A stretch of DNA of 64,000 nucleotides from Acrocarpospora corrugata (GCF_009687845.1 NZ_BLAD01000042.1:41087-105086); one strand, 5' to 3'. Shown: positions 22,858 through 32,119, numbered from the stretch's first letter. Numbers and translations: made by a program. Notes: a model not told the origin generated them from the sequence alone.

Positions 22858-24246
22858 CTAGGCCAGGTCTGCGGGGGCGGTCAGTCTGCCGGTGACGGCG
22901 GTCGCCGCGGCGACCTGCGGGGACACCAGGTGGGTCCGGCCGCCCTTGCCCTGCCGGCCCTCGAAGTTGCGGTTGGAGGTGGACGCGCTGCGCTCGCCCG
23001 GGGCGAGGGTGTCCGGGTTCATGCCCAGGCACATGGAACAGCCGGCCTCCCGCCATTCGGCCCCGGCCGCCTTGAAGACCTCGTGCAGGCCCTCCTTCTC
23101 CGCCTCCAGCTTGACCAGCATGGAACCGGGCACGATCAGCGTCCTGGTCTTGACCGTACGGCCCCGGAGGATGTCGGCGGCGGCGCGCAGGTCCTCAAGC
23201 CGCCCGTTGGTGCACGAGCCGACGAAGACCGTGTCCACCTCGACCTCGCGCAGCGGCGTGCCCGCGGTGAGCCCCATGTAGGTCAGCGCCCGCTCGGCCG
23301 CCGACCGCTCCACCGGGTCGGCGAACTCCTCAGGCGTGGGGACGACACCCGCCAGCGGAGCCCCCTGCCCCGGGTTGGTCCCCCAGGTCACGAACGGCGT
23401 CAGCGTCGCCGCGTCGATCTCCACGACCTGGTCGAAGACCGCGTCGTCGTCGGTACGCAGGGTCCGCCAGTAGGCCACCGCCTCGTCCCAGGCGCCCTCG
23501 CCCGGAGCGTGCGGACGGCCCTTGAGGTAGGCGAACGTGGTCTCGTCCGGGGCGATCAGCCCGGCCCTGGCGCCCGCCTCGATGGACATGTTGCAGACCG
23601 TCATCCGGCCTTCCATCGACAGGTTCCTGATGGCCTCGCCGCGGTACTCCACGATGTAGCCCTGGCCCCCGCCGGTGCCGATCTGGGCGATGATCGCCAG
23701 GATCAGGTCCTTGGCGGTCACCCCGTACGGCAGCGCGCCGCTGACCTCGATGGCCATCGTCTTCGGCCGGTAGGCGGGCAGCGTCTGGGTGGCCAGCACG
23801 TGCTCGACCTCGGAGGTGCCGATGCCGAAGGCGATGCCGCCGAACGCGCCGTGGGTGGAGGTGTGCGAGTCGCCGCAGACGATGGTCATGCCGGGCTGGG
23901 TCAGGCCGAACTGCGGGCCGATGATGTGCACCACGCCCTGCCCCGCGTCACCCATCGGGTGCAGCCGCAGGCCGAACTCGGCGGCGTTCTTGCGGAGCGT
24001 CTCGACCTGGGCCCGGGACACCGGGTCGGAGATCGGGCCGAGCACGGTCGGGACGTTGTGGTCCTCGGTCGCGATGGTCAGGTCGGGGCGCCGCACCTTC
24101 CGGTCCGCGAGTCGCAGGCCGTCGAACGCCTGTGGGCTGGTCACCTCGTGGATGAGGTGCAGGTCGATGAAGAGCAGGTCGGGCTCGCCCTCGGCGCGCC
24201 GCACGACATGCTGTTCCCAGACTTTCTCGGCCAGTGTGCGACCCAT
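22858..24246 (-). CDS. leuC: 3-isopropylmalate dehydratase large subunit
   Basis: The [4Fe-4S] catalytic subunit of isopropylmalate isomerase. 462 residues with the conserved [12 protein letters not shown] and [14 protein letters not shown] and the cluster cysteines in FVGSCTNGR and [15 protein letters not shown] lies 11 bases before the ATG. It is divergent from an IclR-type gene. That layout matches LtbR/NdgR regulation known in Corynebacterium and Streptomyces, in which the regulator binds the shared intergenic region. Two direct repeats with inverted cores lie there. Confidence 0.98.
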   Translation of the reverse strand: MGRTLAEKVWEQHVVRRAEGEPDLLFIDLHLIHEVTSPQAFDGLRLADRKVRRPDLTIATEDHNVPTVLGPISDPVSRAQVETLRKNAAEFGLRLHPMGDAGQGVVHIIGPQFGLTQPGMTIVCGDSHTSTHGAFGGIAFGIGTSEVEHVLATQTLPAYRPKTMAIEVSGALPYGVTAKDLILAIIAQIGTGGGQGYIVEYRGEAIRNLSMEGRMTVCNMSIEAGARAGLIAPDETTFAYLKGRPHAPGEGAWDEAVAYWRTLRTDDDAVFDQVVEIDAATLTPFVTWGTNPGQGAPLAGVVPTPEEFADPVERSAAERALTYMGLTAGTPLREVEVDTVFVGSCTNGRLEDLRAAADILRGRTVKTRTLIVPGSMLVKLEAEKEGLHEVFKAAGAEWREAGCSMCLGMNPDTLAPGERSASTSNRNFEGRQGKGGRTHLVSPQVAAATAVTGRLTAPADLA

Positions 24247-24284
24247 GGTTTCAACGCCTCCTTGCGTCTTTTCCCCCGAGTGAT

Positions 24285-24392
24285 CATCTCTTATGATGAG
24301 ACTGAAATATCGGGATATGGAACTTTACCGGCTGCCACTTGGCCTCGCGTTTGCATCTCGGATAGCGAGACGGCAGTATCGGGGTATGGACA
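24285..24392. promoter_or_regulatory. Two direct repeats in the leuC-iclR control region
   Basis: Units at 24285-24323 and 24354-24392, exactly 69 bp apart, share about 29 of 39 positions. Each contains a TCTC-N7-GAGA inverted core and ends in a TATCGGGnTATGGA segment. The second unit ends across the start codon of the IclR gene (ATG at 24386). They look like duplicated operator/promoter units for the divergent genes. Confidence 0.6.
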
Positions 24393-25102
24393 ACTCTAGC
24401 GGAGTCGGGGTACTCGACAAGGCCGTTCTCGTGCTCAACGCCCTGGAGGCGGGCCCGGCTTCGCTGGCTCAGCTGGTGCAGGCCACCGGCCTGGCCAGGC
24501 CGACCGCGCACCGGCTGGCCGTGGCCCTGGAGCACCACAGAATCGTGTCCCGCGACACCCAGGGCCGCTTCATCCTCGGCCCCCGCCTCTCCGAGTTGTC
24601 CACCGCGGCCGGCGAGGACCGGCTGCTGGCCGTCGCCGGGCCCGTCCTCATCCACCTGCGCGACCAGACCGGGGAGAGCGCCCAGCTCTACCGCCGCCAG
24701 GGCGACGAGCGGGTCTGCGTGGCCGCCGCGGAACGCGCCAGCGGCCTGCGCGACACCGTCCCGGTCGGCTCCGCCCTGCCGATGGCGGCCGGCTCCGCCG
24801 CCCAGATCCTGCTCGCCTGGGAGGAGCCCGATCGTCTGCACCGCGGCCTGCGCGGCGCCAAGTTCACCGCCGCGACGCTGGCCAGCGTGCGCCGCCGGGG
24901 CTGGGCGCACAGCGTCGGCGAGCGCGAGCAGGGCGTGGCCAGCGTCTCGGCTCCCATCCGCGGCGCGGGCGGCAAGGTCATCGCGGCCGTGTCCGTCTCC
25001 GGCCCGATAGAGCGGCTCAGCCGCACACCTGGCCGCCTGCACGCGATCCCGGTGGTCACCGCGGCCGAACGCATCACCGAAGCGATGCGCCGCAGCAACT
25101 GA
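24386..25102 (+). CDS. IclR-family regulator (LtbR/NdgR-like)
   Basis: 238 residues. The N-terminal winged HTH covers about 5-65 (LDKAVLVLNALEAGPASLAQLVQATGLARPTAHRLAVAL) and a C-terminal effector domain follows. Adjacency and divergence from leuCD suggest the LtbR/NdgR group, which controls leucine genes in relatives. The start at 24386 (MDNSSGVGVLDKAV) matches the family. There is no SD, and CAGTAT ends 6 bases upstream, which would suit a leaderless mRNA. An in-frame upstream ATG at 24293 would add 31 residues encoded by the repeat region and is unlikely. Confidence 0.9.
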   Translation: MDNSSGVGVLDKAVLVLNALEAGPASLAQLVQATGLARPTAHRLAVALEHHRIVSRDTQGRFILGPRLSELSTAAGEDRLLAVAGPVLIHLRDQTGESAQLYRRQGDERVCVAAAERASGLRDTVPVGSALPMAAGSAAQILLAWEEPDRLHRGLRGAKFTAATLASVRRRGWAHSVGEREQGVASVSAPIRGAGGKVIAAVSVSGPIERLSRTPGRLHAIPVVTAAERITEAMRRSN

Positions 25103-25147
25103 TTCGCGGCGATTCCGGGGCGCTGACCGGCCGGGCAGGACCGGACA

Positions 25148-25180
25148 GGCTAACCGATTAGAGTGCATGCCCTGTTAGCC
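25148..25180 (+). promoter_or_regulatory. Inverted repeat before the acidic-protein gene
   Basis: GGCTAAC (25148-25154) and GTTAGCC (25174-25180) form a perfect 7-bp inverted repeat with a 19-base spacer, 14 bases before the GTG start at 25194. It could be an operator or overlap a promoter. No function is assigned. Confidence 0.35.
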
Positions 25181-25193
25181 CTAGGCTGGCGGG

Positions 25194-26897
25194 GTGACAG
25201 ATCGCATCGAGGCGGCCGCGGCGGAACTGCGTCCCCTGCTCCAGGAGTTCATCCTCTGGGCGCCGTCCCACGCGCCAGGCAGCGACCCCGACCTGGTGGG
25301 CCCGGTGGCGCTGTGGCACCGGCTCACCGCGCGCGACGACGTCGGGCTGTGGAAGCGCGGCGATCTGCAGACCGTGCTGCTGGAACGGATCCCGCAGGTG
25401 GTCGAGGACCCGGACGAGGCGGCCGACGGGATGGTGCCCGCGGTCCGGGCCTACCTGACGTTCCTGGCCGAGACCGGCCGCCTCACCAAGGGCTCCGACC
25501 CGCTCGACGTCCTGCTCGCCGAACTGGCCGAGCTGGAGGACGAGTTCGTGGACAAGATGGAGGACACCCTCTCCGAGCGGGACTGGGACGAGGTGGAGGA
25601 CGACGAGGTCGACGAGGACGAGAGCCTCGGCGACTTCGAGCCGTTCGCCGACGAGATCGCCGAACTGCCCACCATCCGGCTCCGCCCCGACGTCGAGCTG
25701 GCGGCCGCCGCCCGCGCCGTCCCGCTGATCGGGCAGGCCCGCGACCTGGCCGTCTGGGTCGGCGTCAAGCGCAAGGTCGGCGACGAGACCCTGCTCAGCG
25801 AGGACGAGATCAGCGAGGCGCTGGCCGCCCTGTCGCTGACCGAGCCGCAGCAGCTGTGGAACCTCTGGAACCTCGCCATCGACCTGGAGTTCCTCACCCC
25901 CGACGGGGAGGACACGGTCAGCGTCGACTCCGACACCGCCGCCTGGCCGTTCGAGGACGACGAGGACGTGCTGGACGCCTGGATGCTGGGCCTGCACTCG
26001 ATCGACTACGGCGACCCCGAACTCGACGACGACGACCTCACCCTGGCCCTGTCCGGCCTGACCCGCGAACTCCTGGTCCGCGTCCTGGTCGGCGGCCTGC
26101 GCAAACCCCTCGCCGAGCTCCGCGACGAGCTGGCCGAGGCGGTCGCCGAATACGACGACCTCGGCGCCGACGCCTGGTCGGCCGCCGACGACCCGCTCGC
26201 CTCCGTGCTCGGCTGGCTGCAGGGGTACGGGCTGGTCGAGGTCACCGATGACGACGAGGTCGCGCTCACCGCGCTCGGCGTCGAGGGTGTGGTGCACCTG
26301 GTGGACGACGAGGACATCGAGGTCGACGCCAGGACCGCCATCGACGCGATGACCGCGCACGACCTGCTCTCCGCCAGCGCCGACATGTCCGAGGAGGAGG
26401 CGGACGCCGAGTTCGCCGCCTGGATGCGCCTGCGCGACGCGGCCACGGCCGCCCAGGAACTGCTCGACGCCGCCGTCGAGGACGAGTCCGACGCGCTAAT
26501 CCGGGTCCAGGCCGCCAGCATGGTCGGCTCACTCGGCGAGGTCGCCATTCCGGCCTGGCTGGACGCGCTGAAGGAGCCGTCCCTGCGGCCGTACGCGGCG
26601 ACGCACCTGACCCAGCTGGACGTGGAGGACGCCCCGGAGCCCACTCAGGCCGACACGCACTGGCTCATCCTGGACATGTGGACGATCTCCGCCGGTCTGG
26701 GCCGGCCGGAGTTCGTCAGCAGCCTGGAGGACATCGGCCCGGCGACCGACCTGATCGGCCTGCTCGAGGTGATCTGGAAGGTCCGCCACCCGCACGTCGA
26801 GGAGCTGCTTGAGGCGATCGGCGACGCCCACCCGGACAAGCAGGTCAACAAGGCCGCCAAGCGCGCCCTGTTCAAGGCGCGCTCCGGCGAGAAGTAA
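25194..26897 (+). CDS. Acidic protein of unknown function
   Basis: 567 residues, strongly acidic, with Asp/Glu clusters near 125-155 (for example EVEDDEVDEDES), 248-280 and 285-292. No signal peptide or membrane segment. Residues 175-245 and 355-400 look like small winged-helix or helical bundles (LLSEDEISEALAALSLTEPQQLWNLW). The last 130 residues contain HEAT-like helix pairs (AIPAWLDALKEPSLRPYAATHL). I recognise no catalytic motif. It starts with GTG at 25194 and stands alone, ending three bases before the convergent thioesterase gene. It may be a scaffold or nucleic-acid-associated protein, but nothing here proves it. Confidence 0.75.
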   Translation: MTDRIEAAAAELRPLLQEFILWAPSHAPGSDPDLVGPVALWHRLTARDDVGLWKRGDLQTVLLERIPQVVEDPDEAADGMVPAVRAYLTFLAETGRLTKGSDPLDVLLAELAELEDEFVDKMEDTLSERDWDEVEDDEVDEDESLGDFEPFADEIAELPTIRLRPDVELAAAARAVPLIGQARDLAVWVGVKRKVGDETLLSEDEISEALAALSLTEPQQLWNLWNLAIDLEFLTPDGEDTVSVDSDTAAWPFEDDEDVLDAWMLGLHSIDYGDPELDDDDLTLALSGLTRELLVRVLVGGLRKPLAELRDELAEAVAEYDDLGADAWSAADDPLASVLGWLQGYGLVEVTDDDEVALTALGVEGVVHLVDDEDIEVDARTAIDAMTAHDLLSASADMSEEEADAEFAAWMRLRDAATAAQELLDAAVEDESDALIRVQAASMVGSLGEVAIPAWLDALKEPSLRPYAATHLTQLDVEDAPEPTQADTHWLILDMWTISAGLGRPEFVSSLEDIGPATDLIGLLEVIWKVRHPHVEELLEAIGDAHPDKQVNKAAKRALFKARSGEK

Positions 26898-26900
26898 CCG

Positions 26901-27401
26901 TCAGCGGAGCGGGAAGATCGCGCAGGTCGTGGTGCCGTGCGCGTAGAGCTTGCCGTCCGCTGAGCCGACGACCTTCGCCTCGGCCGTGGCCACGGTCCGG
27001 CCGACGTGCAGGGTTCTGGCCTCGCAGCGGAGCGGGCCGGTGTGCGCGAAGGCCGGCCGGATCATGTTCACGTTGAGCTGGATCGTGGTGTATGCCTGGC
27101 CGGGCGGCAGCGCGGTCATGACCGAGCAGCCGAGGGCGGAGTCGAGCAGCGTGGCCAGGTAGCCGCCGTGGATGCTGCCGAGCGGGTTGTACTGGTGCTC
27201 GCCGGTCTGGCCCTCGAAGACGGCTACGCCGGGCTCCACGCTGAGCAGGGTGAAGTCCAGGGTGCCCGCGATCGGCGGCGGCGGGACCTTGCCGTCCAGC
27301 ATCGCCTGGAGGAACTCCAGGCCGCTGAGCTCCGCGAAGTCGGCCGGGAGCTGGCTGGGGGGCGTCCACGAGTGCGTGCGCGTGTTCGTCGTCGTCGTCA
27401 T
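26901..27401 (-). CDS. PaaI-family hotdog thioesterase
   Basis: A 166-residue hotdog-fold protein expected to hydrolyse acyl- or aryl-CoA thioesters. The motif NPLGSIHGGYLATLLDSALGCSV (about residues 74-96) is the PaaI/DUF4442-type active-site helix, in which the conserved HGG and Asp are present. The ATG at 27401 opens with a Thr/Asn-rich leader (MTTTTNTRTHSW). The longer frame to 27437 has no support. It converges on the acidic-protein gene. Substrate is unknown. Confidence 0.9.
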   Translation of the reverse strand: MTTTTNTRTHSWTPPSQLPADFAELSGLEFLQAMLDGKVPPPPIAGTLDFTLLSVEPGVAVFEGQTGEHQYNPLGSIHGGYLATLLDSALGCSVMTALPPGQAYTTIQLNVNMIRPAFAHTGPLRCEARTLHVGRTVATAEAKVVGSADGKLYAHGTTTCAIFPLR

Positions 27402-27457
27402 GAGTCTAATTTTCGAACCCAGCCGCGTTGAACGCAAATCGGACCAGTCTGGGCAAA

Positions 27458-27487
27458 CGAAAAAGACCCCCCACCAGGTGAGGGGTC
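27458..27487 (-). terminator. Terminator of the tRNA cluster
   Basis: On the minus strand a 10-bp stem (27487-27478 with 27474-27465, one G-U pair) is followed by TTTTT and then TCGTTTGC. It begins 6 bases after the encoded CCA of the last tRNA-Glu. A classical intrinsic terminator. Confidence 0.88.
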
Positions 27488-27492
27488 CTGCT

Positions 27493-27568
27493 TGGTAGTC
27501 CCGAGCGGATTCGAACCGCCGCTACCGCCTTGAGAGGGCGGCGTCCTGGGCCACTAGACGACGGGACC
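27493..27568 (-). tRNA. tRNA-Glu (anticodon CTC), CCA encoded
   Basis: The 73-nt cloverleaf runs from 27568 to 27496 and CCA is encoded at 27495-27493. The acceptor stem starts GGTCCCG and closes with CGGGACT (one G-U). The anticodon loop CTCTCAA sits on a 5-bp CCGCC/GGCGG stem, reading GAG codons. The T-loop is TTCGAAT. It is identical to the copy at 27649 and is the last gene of the three-tRNA unit. Confidence 0.95.
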
Positions 27569-27624
27569 AAGCTTTCGTAACGCATGTCCTGACAGGAAAC
27601 TTTGCAAGCTTTCAAGTCAGCACG

Positions 27625-27646
27625 CAAATCTCTCTAGAGAGATTTG
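27625..27646 (-). repeat. Perfect 22-bp palindrome between the tRNA-Glu genes
   Basis: CAAATCTCTCT followed directly by its reverse complement. It begins 3 bases after the 3' end of the upstream tRNA-Glu and could fold into a hairpin in the precursor, perhaps for processing or partial termination. It has no T-run. Its ends, CAAATCT and AGATTTG, match the arms of the XRE operator at 11258. Confidence 0.6.
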
Positions 27647-27648
27647 TG

Positions 27649-27721
27649 TAGTCCCGAGCGGATTCGAACCGCCGCTACCGCCTTGAGAGGGCGGCGTCCT
27701 GGGCCACTAGACGACGGGACC
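27649..27721 (-). tRNA. tRNA-Glu (anticodon CTC), no encoded CCA
   Basis: Identical over its 73 nt to the tRNA-Glu at 27496-27568, 153 bp away, but followed by CAC instead of CCA, so its 3' end needs CCA addition. Same anticodon loop CTCTCAA. A recent tandem duplication is the simplest origin. Confidence 0.95.
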
Positions 27722-27747
27722 ATGCACCGTGTGTCACGGAGATGCAG

Positions 27748-27819
27748 CTGGGGTACCAGGACTCGAACCTAGACTAACTGAACCAGAATCAGTCGTGCTG
27801 CCAATTACACCATACCCCA
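27748..27819 (-). tRNA. tRNA-Gln (anticodon CTG)
   Basis: 72-nt cloverleaf. Acceptor stem TGGGGTA/TACCCCA, discriminator G, anticodon stem ACTGA/TCAGT with loop TTCTGGT, so it reads CAG. CCA is not encoded. It is first in transcription order, before the two tRNA-Glu genes. In organisms lacking GlnRS it is charged with Glu by GltX and amidated by GatCAB; both are encoded in this window. Confidence 0.95.
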
Positions 27820-27979
27820 TCAACACCGCTCACCCCTTACGGAGTTCGTGTGCGACTCCGAAAGAATAGCCCAGCCAGGGACCCACTACCAAAACGATTG
27901 CCAGGCCCACGGAGATCGTGTCGTCTTCGCGGCTTGTGCGAACCTGTACGGACCCAACCACCGTGAGGAGTCGCCACCG

Positions 27980-29947
27980 ATGACCCCGTTCCACTCCCCC
28001 AGCTCGCTGCCCTACCGGCTCCCCCCGTTCCGGGAGATCCGGGAGGAGCACTACGCCCCCGCGTTCGAGCAGGGAATGGCCGAGCATCTCGCGGAAGTCG
28101 AGGCGATCGCGGCCAGTCCCGAGCCGCCGACCTTCGAAAACACCGTGGAAGCGCTGGAACTCTCCGGGCAGCTGCTCGACCGGGTGTCGACCGTCTTCTT
28201 CAACCAGGCGTCCTCGGACACCACCCCCGGCATCCAGGCCATCCAGCAGACGGTCACCCCCCAGCTCGCCAAGCACAGCGACGCGATCCACCTCAACGCC
28301 CGTCTGTACGCCCGGCTGAAGGCCATCCAGACCGGCGACCCGGCCGAACAATGGCTGCTGGATCGTTACCGCACCGACTTCGTCCGCGCGGGCGCGGAAC
28401 TGGACGACGCCCAGCAGGCCCGGCTGCGCGCCATCAACGAGGAGCTGTCCTCGCTGGCGACCACCTTCCAGCAGACCCTGCTCAGCGACACCAACGAGCG
28501 GGCCGTCGTGGTCGAGGACGTGGCCGAACTGGACGGGCTCGCCCCCGACACGGTCCAGGGCCTCAGGGAGACGGCCACCGAGCGCGGCCTGGACGGCAAG
28601 TACCTGATCACCCTGGTCCTGCCGACCGGGCAGCCCACGCTCGACTCACTGACCGATCGGGCGCTGCGCGAGCGGGTGCACCGGGCCTCCACCGGCCGGG
28701 GCGCGGCCAACGCCGAGCTGATCACCCGGATCGCCACGCTCCGGCGGGAGCGGGCCGGCCTGCTCGGCTACCGCGACCACGCGGCGTACGTGCTGGCCGA
28801 CCAGACCGCCGGCGCCACCGGCGCGGTCACCGAGATGCTGGACAAGCTGGTCACCCCCGCCGTCGCCAACGCCCGCCGCGAGCAGGAGGCGCTGGAGGCG
28901 GACGCCGGCTTTCCGATCGAGGCGTGGGACTGGTCGTTCTACGCCGAACGGGTGCGCAAGGCGCGCTACTCCATCGACAGCGCCCAGATGCGGCCGTACT
29001 TCGAGCTCGACCGCGTCCTGCACGACGGCGTCTTCTACGCCGCCACCCGCCTGTACGGCCTGCGTTTCGAGGCCCGCCCCGAGCTGGCCGGCTACCACCC
29101 GGACGTACGGGTCTGGGAGGTCTTCAACGAGGACGGCTCCCCGCTGGGCCTGTTCCTGGGCGACTTCCACGCCCGCGCCTCCAAGCGCGGCGGCGCCTGG
29201 ATGAACAGCCTGGTCAAGCAGTCCGCCCTGGAGGGCGCCCGCCCGGTCGTGGTCAACAACCTGAACATCGTCAAGGGCGAGCCGACCCTGATGACCTTCG
29301 AAGAGGTCAACACGATGTTCCACGAGTTCGGCCACGCCCTGCACGGCCTGTTCTCCGACGTCCGCCACCCCCGTTTCTCGGGCACGGCGGTCCCCCGCGA
29401 CTTCGTCGAGTACCCCTCCCAGGTCAACGAGATGTGGGCGACCCACCCGGAGATCCTGGCCAACTACGCCAAGCACCACGAGACCGGCGAGCCGATGCCC
29501 CGGGAGCTGGTCGACCGCATGATGGAGGCGCAGAAGTTCAACCAGGGCTTCGCCACGGTCGAGTACCTGGCCGCCACCCTGCTGGACTGGGCCTGGCACA
29601 CCGACTACGCGGAAGGCGACGCGGAGACCTTCGAGGCGGCGGCCCTGGGCCGCGCGGGCGTCGACCTGCCGGCCGTGCCGCCACGCTACCGAAGCAACTA
29701 TTTCGCCCACATCTGGGCGAGCGGCTACAGCGCGGGCTACTACTCCTACATCTGGAGCGAGGTCCTCGACGCCGATACCGTCGAATGGTTCACCGAGAAC
29801 GGCGGCCTGCTCCGCGAGAACGGCGACCGCTTCCGCCGCGAACTCCTGTCCAAGGGCGGCAGCGTGGACCCGATGGACGCCTTCCGCTCCTTCCGCGGCC
29901 GTGACCCGCGCATCGAGCCCCTGCTGGAGCGCCGCGGCCTCCAGTAG
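27980..29947 (+). CDS. dcp: M3-family oligopeptidase/peptidyl-dipeptidase
   Basis: A 655-residue zinc metallopeptidase of the thimet oligopeptidase/Dcp family that degrades short peptides in the cytoplasm. The zinc motif FHEFGHALHGLFS (HExxH) lies at about residues 449-461, and the downstream glutamate ligand is in FVEYPSQVNE. No signal peptide is visible. The start at 27980 (MTPFHSPSSLPYRLPPF) has GAGGAG upstream. The frame is open back to 27848 without support. Symbol dcp is by family resemblance. It stands alone between the tRNAs and gltX. Confidence 0.92.
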   Translation: MTPFHSPSSLPYRLPPFREIREEHYAPAFEQGMAEHLAEVEAIAASPEPPTFENTVEALELSGQLLDRVSTVFFNQASSDTTPGIQAIQQTVTPQLAKHSDAIHLNARLYARLKAIQTGDPAEQWLLDRYRTDFVRAGAELDDAQQARLRAINEELSSLATTFQQTLLSDTNERAVVVEDVAELDGLAPDTVQGLRETATERGLDGKYLITLVLPTGQPTLDSLTDRALRERVHRASTGRGAANAELITRIATLRRERAGLLGYRDHAAYVLADQTAGATGAVTEMLDKLVTPAVANARREQEALEADAGFPIEAWDWSFYAERVRKARYSIDSAQMRPYFELDRVLHDGVFYAATRLYGLRFEARPELAGYHPDVRVWEVFNEDGSPLGLFLGDFHARASKRGGAWMNSLVKQSALEGARPVVVNNLNIVKGEPTLMTFEEVNTMFHEFGHALHGLFSDVRHPRFSGTAVPRDFVEYPSQVNEMWATHPEILANYAKHHETGEPMPRELVDRMMEAQKFNQGFATVEYLAATLLDWAWHTDYAEGDAETFEAAALGRAGVDLPAVPPRYRSNYFAHIWASGYSAGYYSYIWSEVLDADTVEWFTENGGLLRENGDRFRRELLSKGGSVDPMDAFRSFRGRDPRIEPLLERRGLQ

Positions 29948-29956
29948 GCAGGCTGA

Positions 29957-29984
29957 CCCGACGGCCGCCGTGGCGGCCGTCGGG
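29957..29984. terminator. Convergent terminator between dcp-like gene and gltX
   Basis: A 13-bp perfect stem (29957-29969 with 29972-29984) in the 41-base gap between the two stop codons. The loop is two bases as drawn, so the top pairs are probably open. A short GTTCTC follows on the plus strand. It likely serves both directions. Confidence 0.7.
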
Positions 29985-29988
29985 GTTC

Positions 29989-31356
29989 TCAGAGCTTCGC
30001 CAGCGCCGTCCTGAGCCGGTCGAGGGTGCGCTCGCGGCCGAGCACCTCGATGGACTCGAACAGCGGGAGACCGACCGTGCGGCCGGTGACGGCCACCCGG
30101 ATGGGGGCCTGGGCCTTGCCGAGCTTGAGGCCGTGCCCGGCGCCCACCTCTTCCAGGGCGGTCTTCAGGGATTCGGGGTCCCAGTTCACGGTTTCGACAC
30201 GCGCGGCGTACCCGGACAGCATCTCGGCCGCGCCGGGCTTCATCGCCTTGTCCCAGGACGCCTGGTCGTGCACCGGCTCGGCCAGGAACAGGAAGTCGAC
30301 GTTGGCGGTGATCTCGGAGAGCACCGCCACCCGGGTCTGGGCCAGTTCGGCGACCCTGGCGAAGGTGTCCCGGTCCCAGTCGGCGTCGAGCCAGGGCGCG
30401 CAGCGCCGGATGAAGACCTCCAGCGGCAGGGCGCGGATGTACTCCCCGTTGAAGGCGCGCAGCTTCTTCTCGTCGAAGAAGGCCGGCGAGAGGTTGACGT
30501 CCGCCAGCGAGAACAGCGGGACCATCTCGGCCCAGGGCATGATCTCCCGGTCGTCGCCGGGGCCCCAGCCGAGCAGCATCAGGTAGTTGACCATCGCCTC
30601 GGGCAGGTAGCCCTCGTCCCGGTAGGACTCCAGGGCCACCTTGTCCCGGCGCTTGGACAGCTTCTGGCGCTTCTCGTTGACGATCACGGGCACGTGCGCC
30701 CAGACCGGCGGTGGGTGGCCCAGCGCGGCCCACAGCAGCTGCTGCTTGGGCGTGTTGGACAGGTGCTCCTCGGCCCTGACCACGTGGGTGATCCGCATCT
30801 CCACGTCGTCGACCACGTTGGCCAGCACGAACAGCGGCGAGCCGTCGCCCCTGGCGATGACGAAGTCCTCCATCGCGTCGTTGGGGAACTCCACCGTGCC
30901 GCGAACCTGGTCCTCCACCACGGTGACCCCGTCGTCGGGGGTGCGGAAGCGCAGCGCGCCCTCGGTCCTGCCCAGATCGCGGCAGTGCCCGTCGTAGCCC
31001 TGGTGCTCTGAGCCGGTGCGCGCCTTCACCTCCTCGCGGGTGCAGGTGCAGTGGTAGGCCCGGCCGTCCTTGCGCAGCAGCGCGGCGGCCTCCCGGTGCT
31101 GCTGCTCGTACGCCGACTGGAAGTACGGCCCCTCGAAGCACGGCGACCCGCCGTCGACGCCGATCCAGGCCAGCGCCGAGATGATGCCCTCGGTCCACTC
31201 CGGGCGGTTGCGGGCGGCGTCGGTGTCCTCGATCCGCAGCACGAACCGGCCCCCGGACTGCTGCGCCAGCGCCCAGTTGAACAGCGCGGAGCGGGCCCCG
31301 CCGACGTGGAACATGCCGGTCGGCGAGGGCGCGAAGCGGACTCGTACCTCAGTCAC
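29989..31356 (-). CDS. gltX: Glutamyl-tRNA synthetase
   Basis: Charges tRNA-Glu and, if non-discriminating, tRNA-Gln. 455 residues, class [21 protein letters not shown] carries the HIGH-type motif and KLSKRRDK the KMSKS-type loop. A four-residue zinc-like site CTCTREE lies in the insert. Slightly shorter than E. coli GltX. It starts with GTG at 31356 and overlaps the end of the FAH-family gene by 8 bases, so they are co-translated. tRNA-Glu and tRNA-Gln are 2 kb away and gatCAB is in the same window. Confidence 0.96.
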   Translation of the reverse strand: MTEVRVRFAPSPTGMFHVGGARSALFNWALAQQSGGRFVLRIEDTDAARNRPEWTEGIISALAWIGVDGGSPCFEGPYFQSAYEQQHREAAALLRKDGRAYHCTCTREEVKARTGSEHQGYDGHCRDLGRTEGALRFRTPDDGVTVVEDQVRGTVEFPNDAMEDFVIARGDGSPLFVLANVVDDVEMRITHVVRAEEHLSNTPKQQLLWAALGHPPPVWAHVPVIVNEKRQKLSKRRDKVALESYRDEGYLPEAMVNYLMLLGWGPGDDREIMPWAEMVPLFSLADVNLSPAFFDEKKLRAFNGEYIRALPLEVFIRRCAPWLDADWDRDTFARVAELAQTRVAVLSEITANVDFLFLAEPVHDQASWDKAMKPGAAEMLSGYAARVETVNWDPESLKTALEEVGAGHGLKLGKAQAPIRVAVTGRTVGLPLFESIEVLGRERTLDRLRTALAKL

Positions 31357-32119
31357 GTGCGACCACCCTGTTGGTGAGAGTTCCGATGCCTTCGATGCCC
31401 ACGCTGACCTGGTCGCCGGGGAACATCGGCCCGACTCCGGCGGGGGTGCCGGTGAGCAGCACGTCGCCGGGGAGCAGCGTCATCACGGCGGTCACGTGGG
31501 CGATGAGCGTGGGGATGTCGAACAGCAGCTGCGAGGTGCGCCCGCTCTGCCGCAGCTCCCCGTTGACCGAGGTGGTCAGCGCCAGGTCGGTCGCGTCCAG
31601 GTCGGTCTCGATCCACGGCCCGAGCGGGCAGAAGGTGTCGAAGCCCTTGCCCCGGGTGAACTGCACGTCCCGTTTCTGCAGGTCGCGCGCGGTGACGTCG
31701 TTGGCGCAGGTGTAGCCGAAGATGACGTCCTTGGCCCGCTCGACCGGGACCTCGCGGCAGAGCCGCCCGATGACGACGGCCAGCTCGCCCTCGTAGTCGA
31801 CCCGCTCGGACAGGCCCTCCGGGTAGACGATGGCCTCGCCGTGGCCGATCACCGAGGTGGATGGCTTGAGGAACATGATCGGCTCGGTGGGCACGTCGTT
31901 GCCCATCTCCTTGGCGTGGTCGGCGTAGTTGCGCCCGATCGCGACCACCTTGCTGGGCAGCATCGGCGCGACCATTCTGACCTCGGCCACCGGGAAGCGC
32001 TCCCCGGTCAGCTGGACCCCGCCGAACGGGTGCCCGTCGATCTTGGCGAGCACCTGCTCGTTCTCTTCCAGCACGCCGAACGCGACGCCGCCGCCCGTGG
32101 AAAACCTTGCGATACGCAC
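31349..32119 (-). CDS. Fumarylacetoacetate hydrolase family protein
   Basis: A 256-residue FAH-fold enzyme. Such proteins include 2-hydroxyhepta-2,4-diene-1,7-dioate isomerases and oxaloacetate decarboxylases. The motif [16 protein letters not shown] is followed by the metal site, with [12 protein letters not shown] (Glu and Glu) and the [13 protein letters not shown] segment (Asp). The GTG at 32119 ([11 protein letters not shown]) gives the standard N-terminus. A GTG at 32125 is also possible. It is the first gene of the gltX transcript, a pairing common in actinobacteria. The physiological substrate is not defined here. Confidence 0.88.
   Translation of the reverse strand: MRIARFSTGGGVAFGVLEENEQVLAKIDGHPFGGVQLTGERFPVAEVRMVAPMLPSKVVAIGRNYADHAKEMGNDVPTEPIMFLKPSTSVIGHGEAIVYPEGLSERVDYEGELAVVIGRLCREVPVERAKDVIFGYTCANDVTARDLQKRDVQFTRGKGFDTFCPLGPWIETDLDATDLALTTSVNGELRQSGRTSQLLFDIPTLIAHVTAVMTLLPGDVLLTGTPAGVGPMFPGDQVSVGIEGIGTLTNRVVARD

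Noticed and set aside
27848-27979. Extra 44 N-terminal residues on the M3 peptidase
   Set aside because: The extension overlaps the tRNA-side promoter region and does not resemble the family. GAGGAG and the ATG at 27980 are a better start.
28646-31198. 850-codon minus-strand frame across dcp and gltX
   Set aside because: Composition is typical GC-rich shadow coding (runs of Arg, Gly and Val). Both real genes in the region have clear family motifs in other frames.
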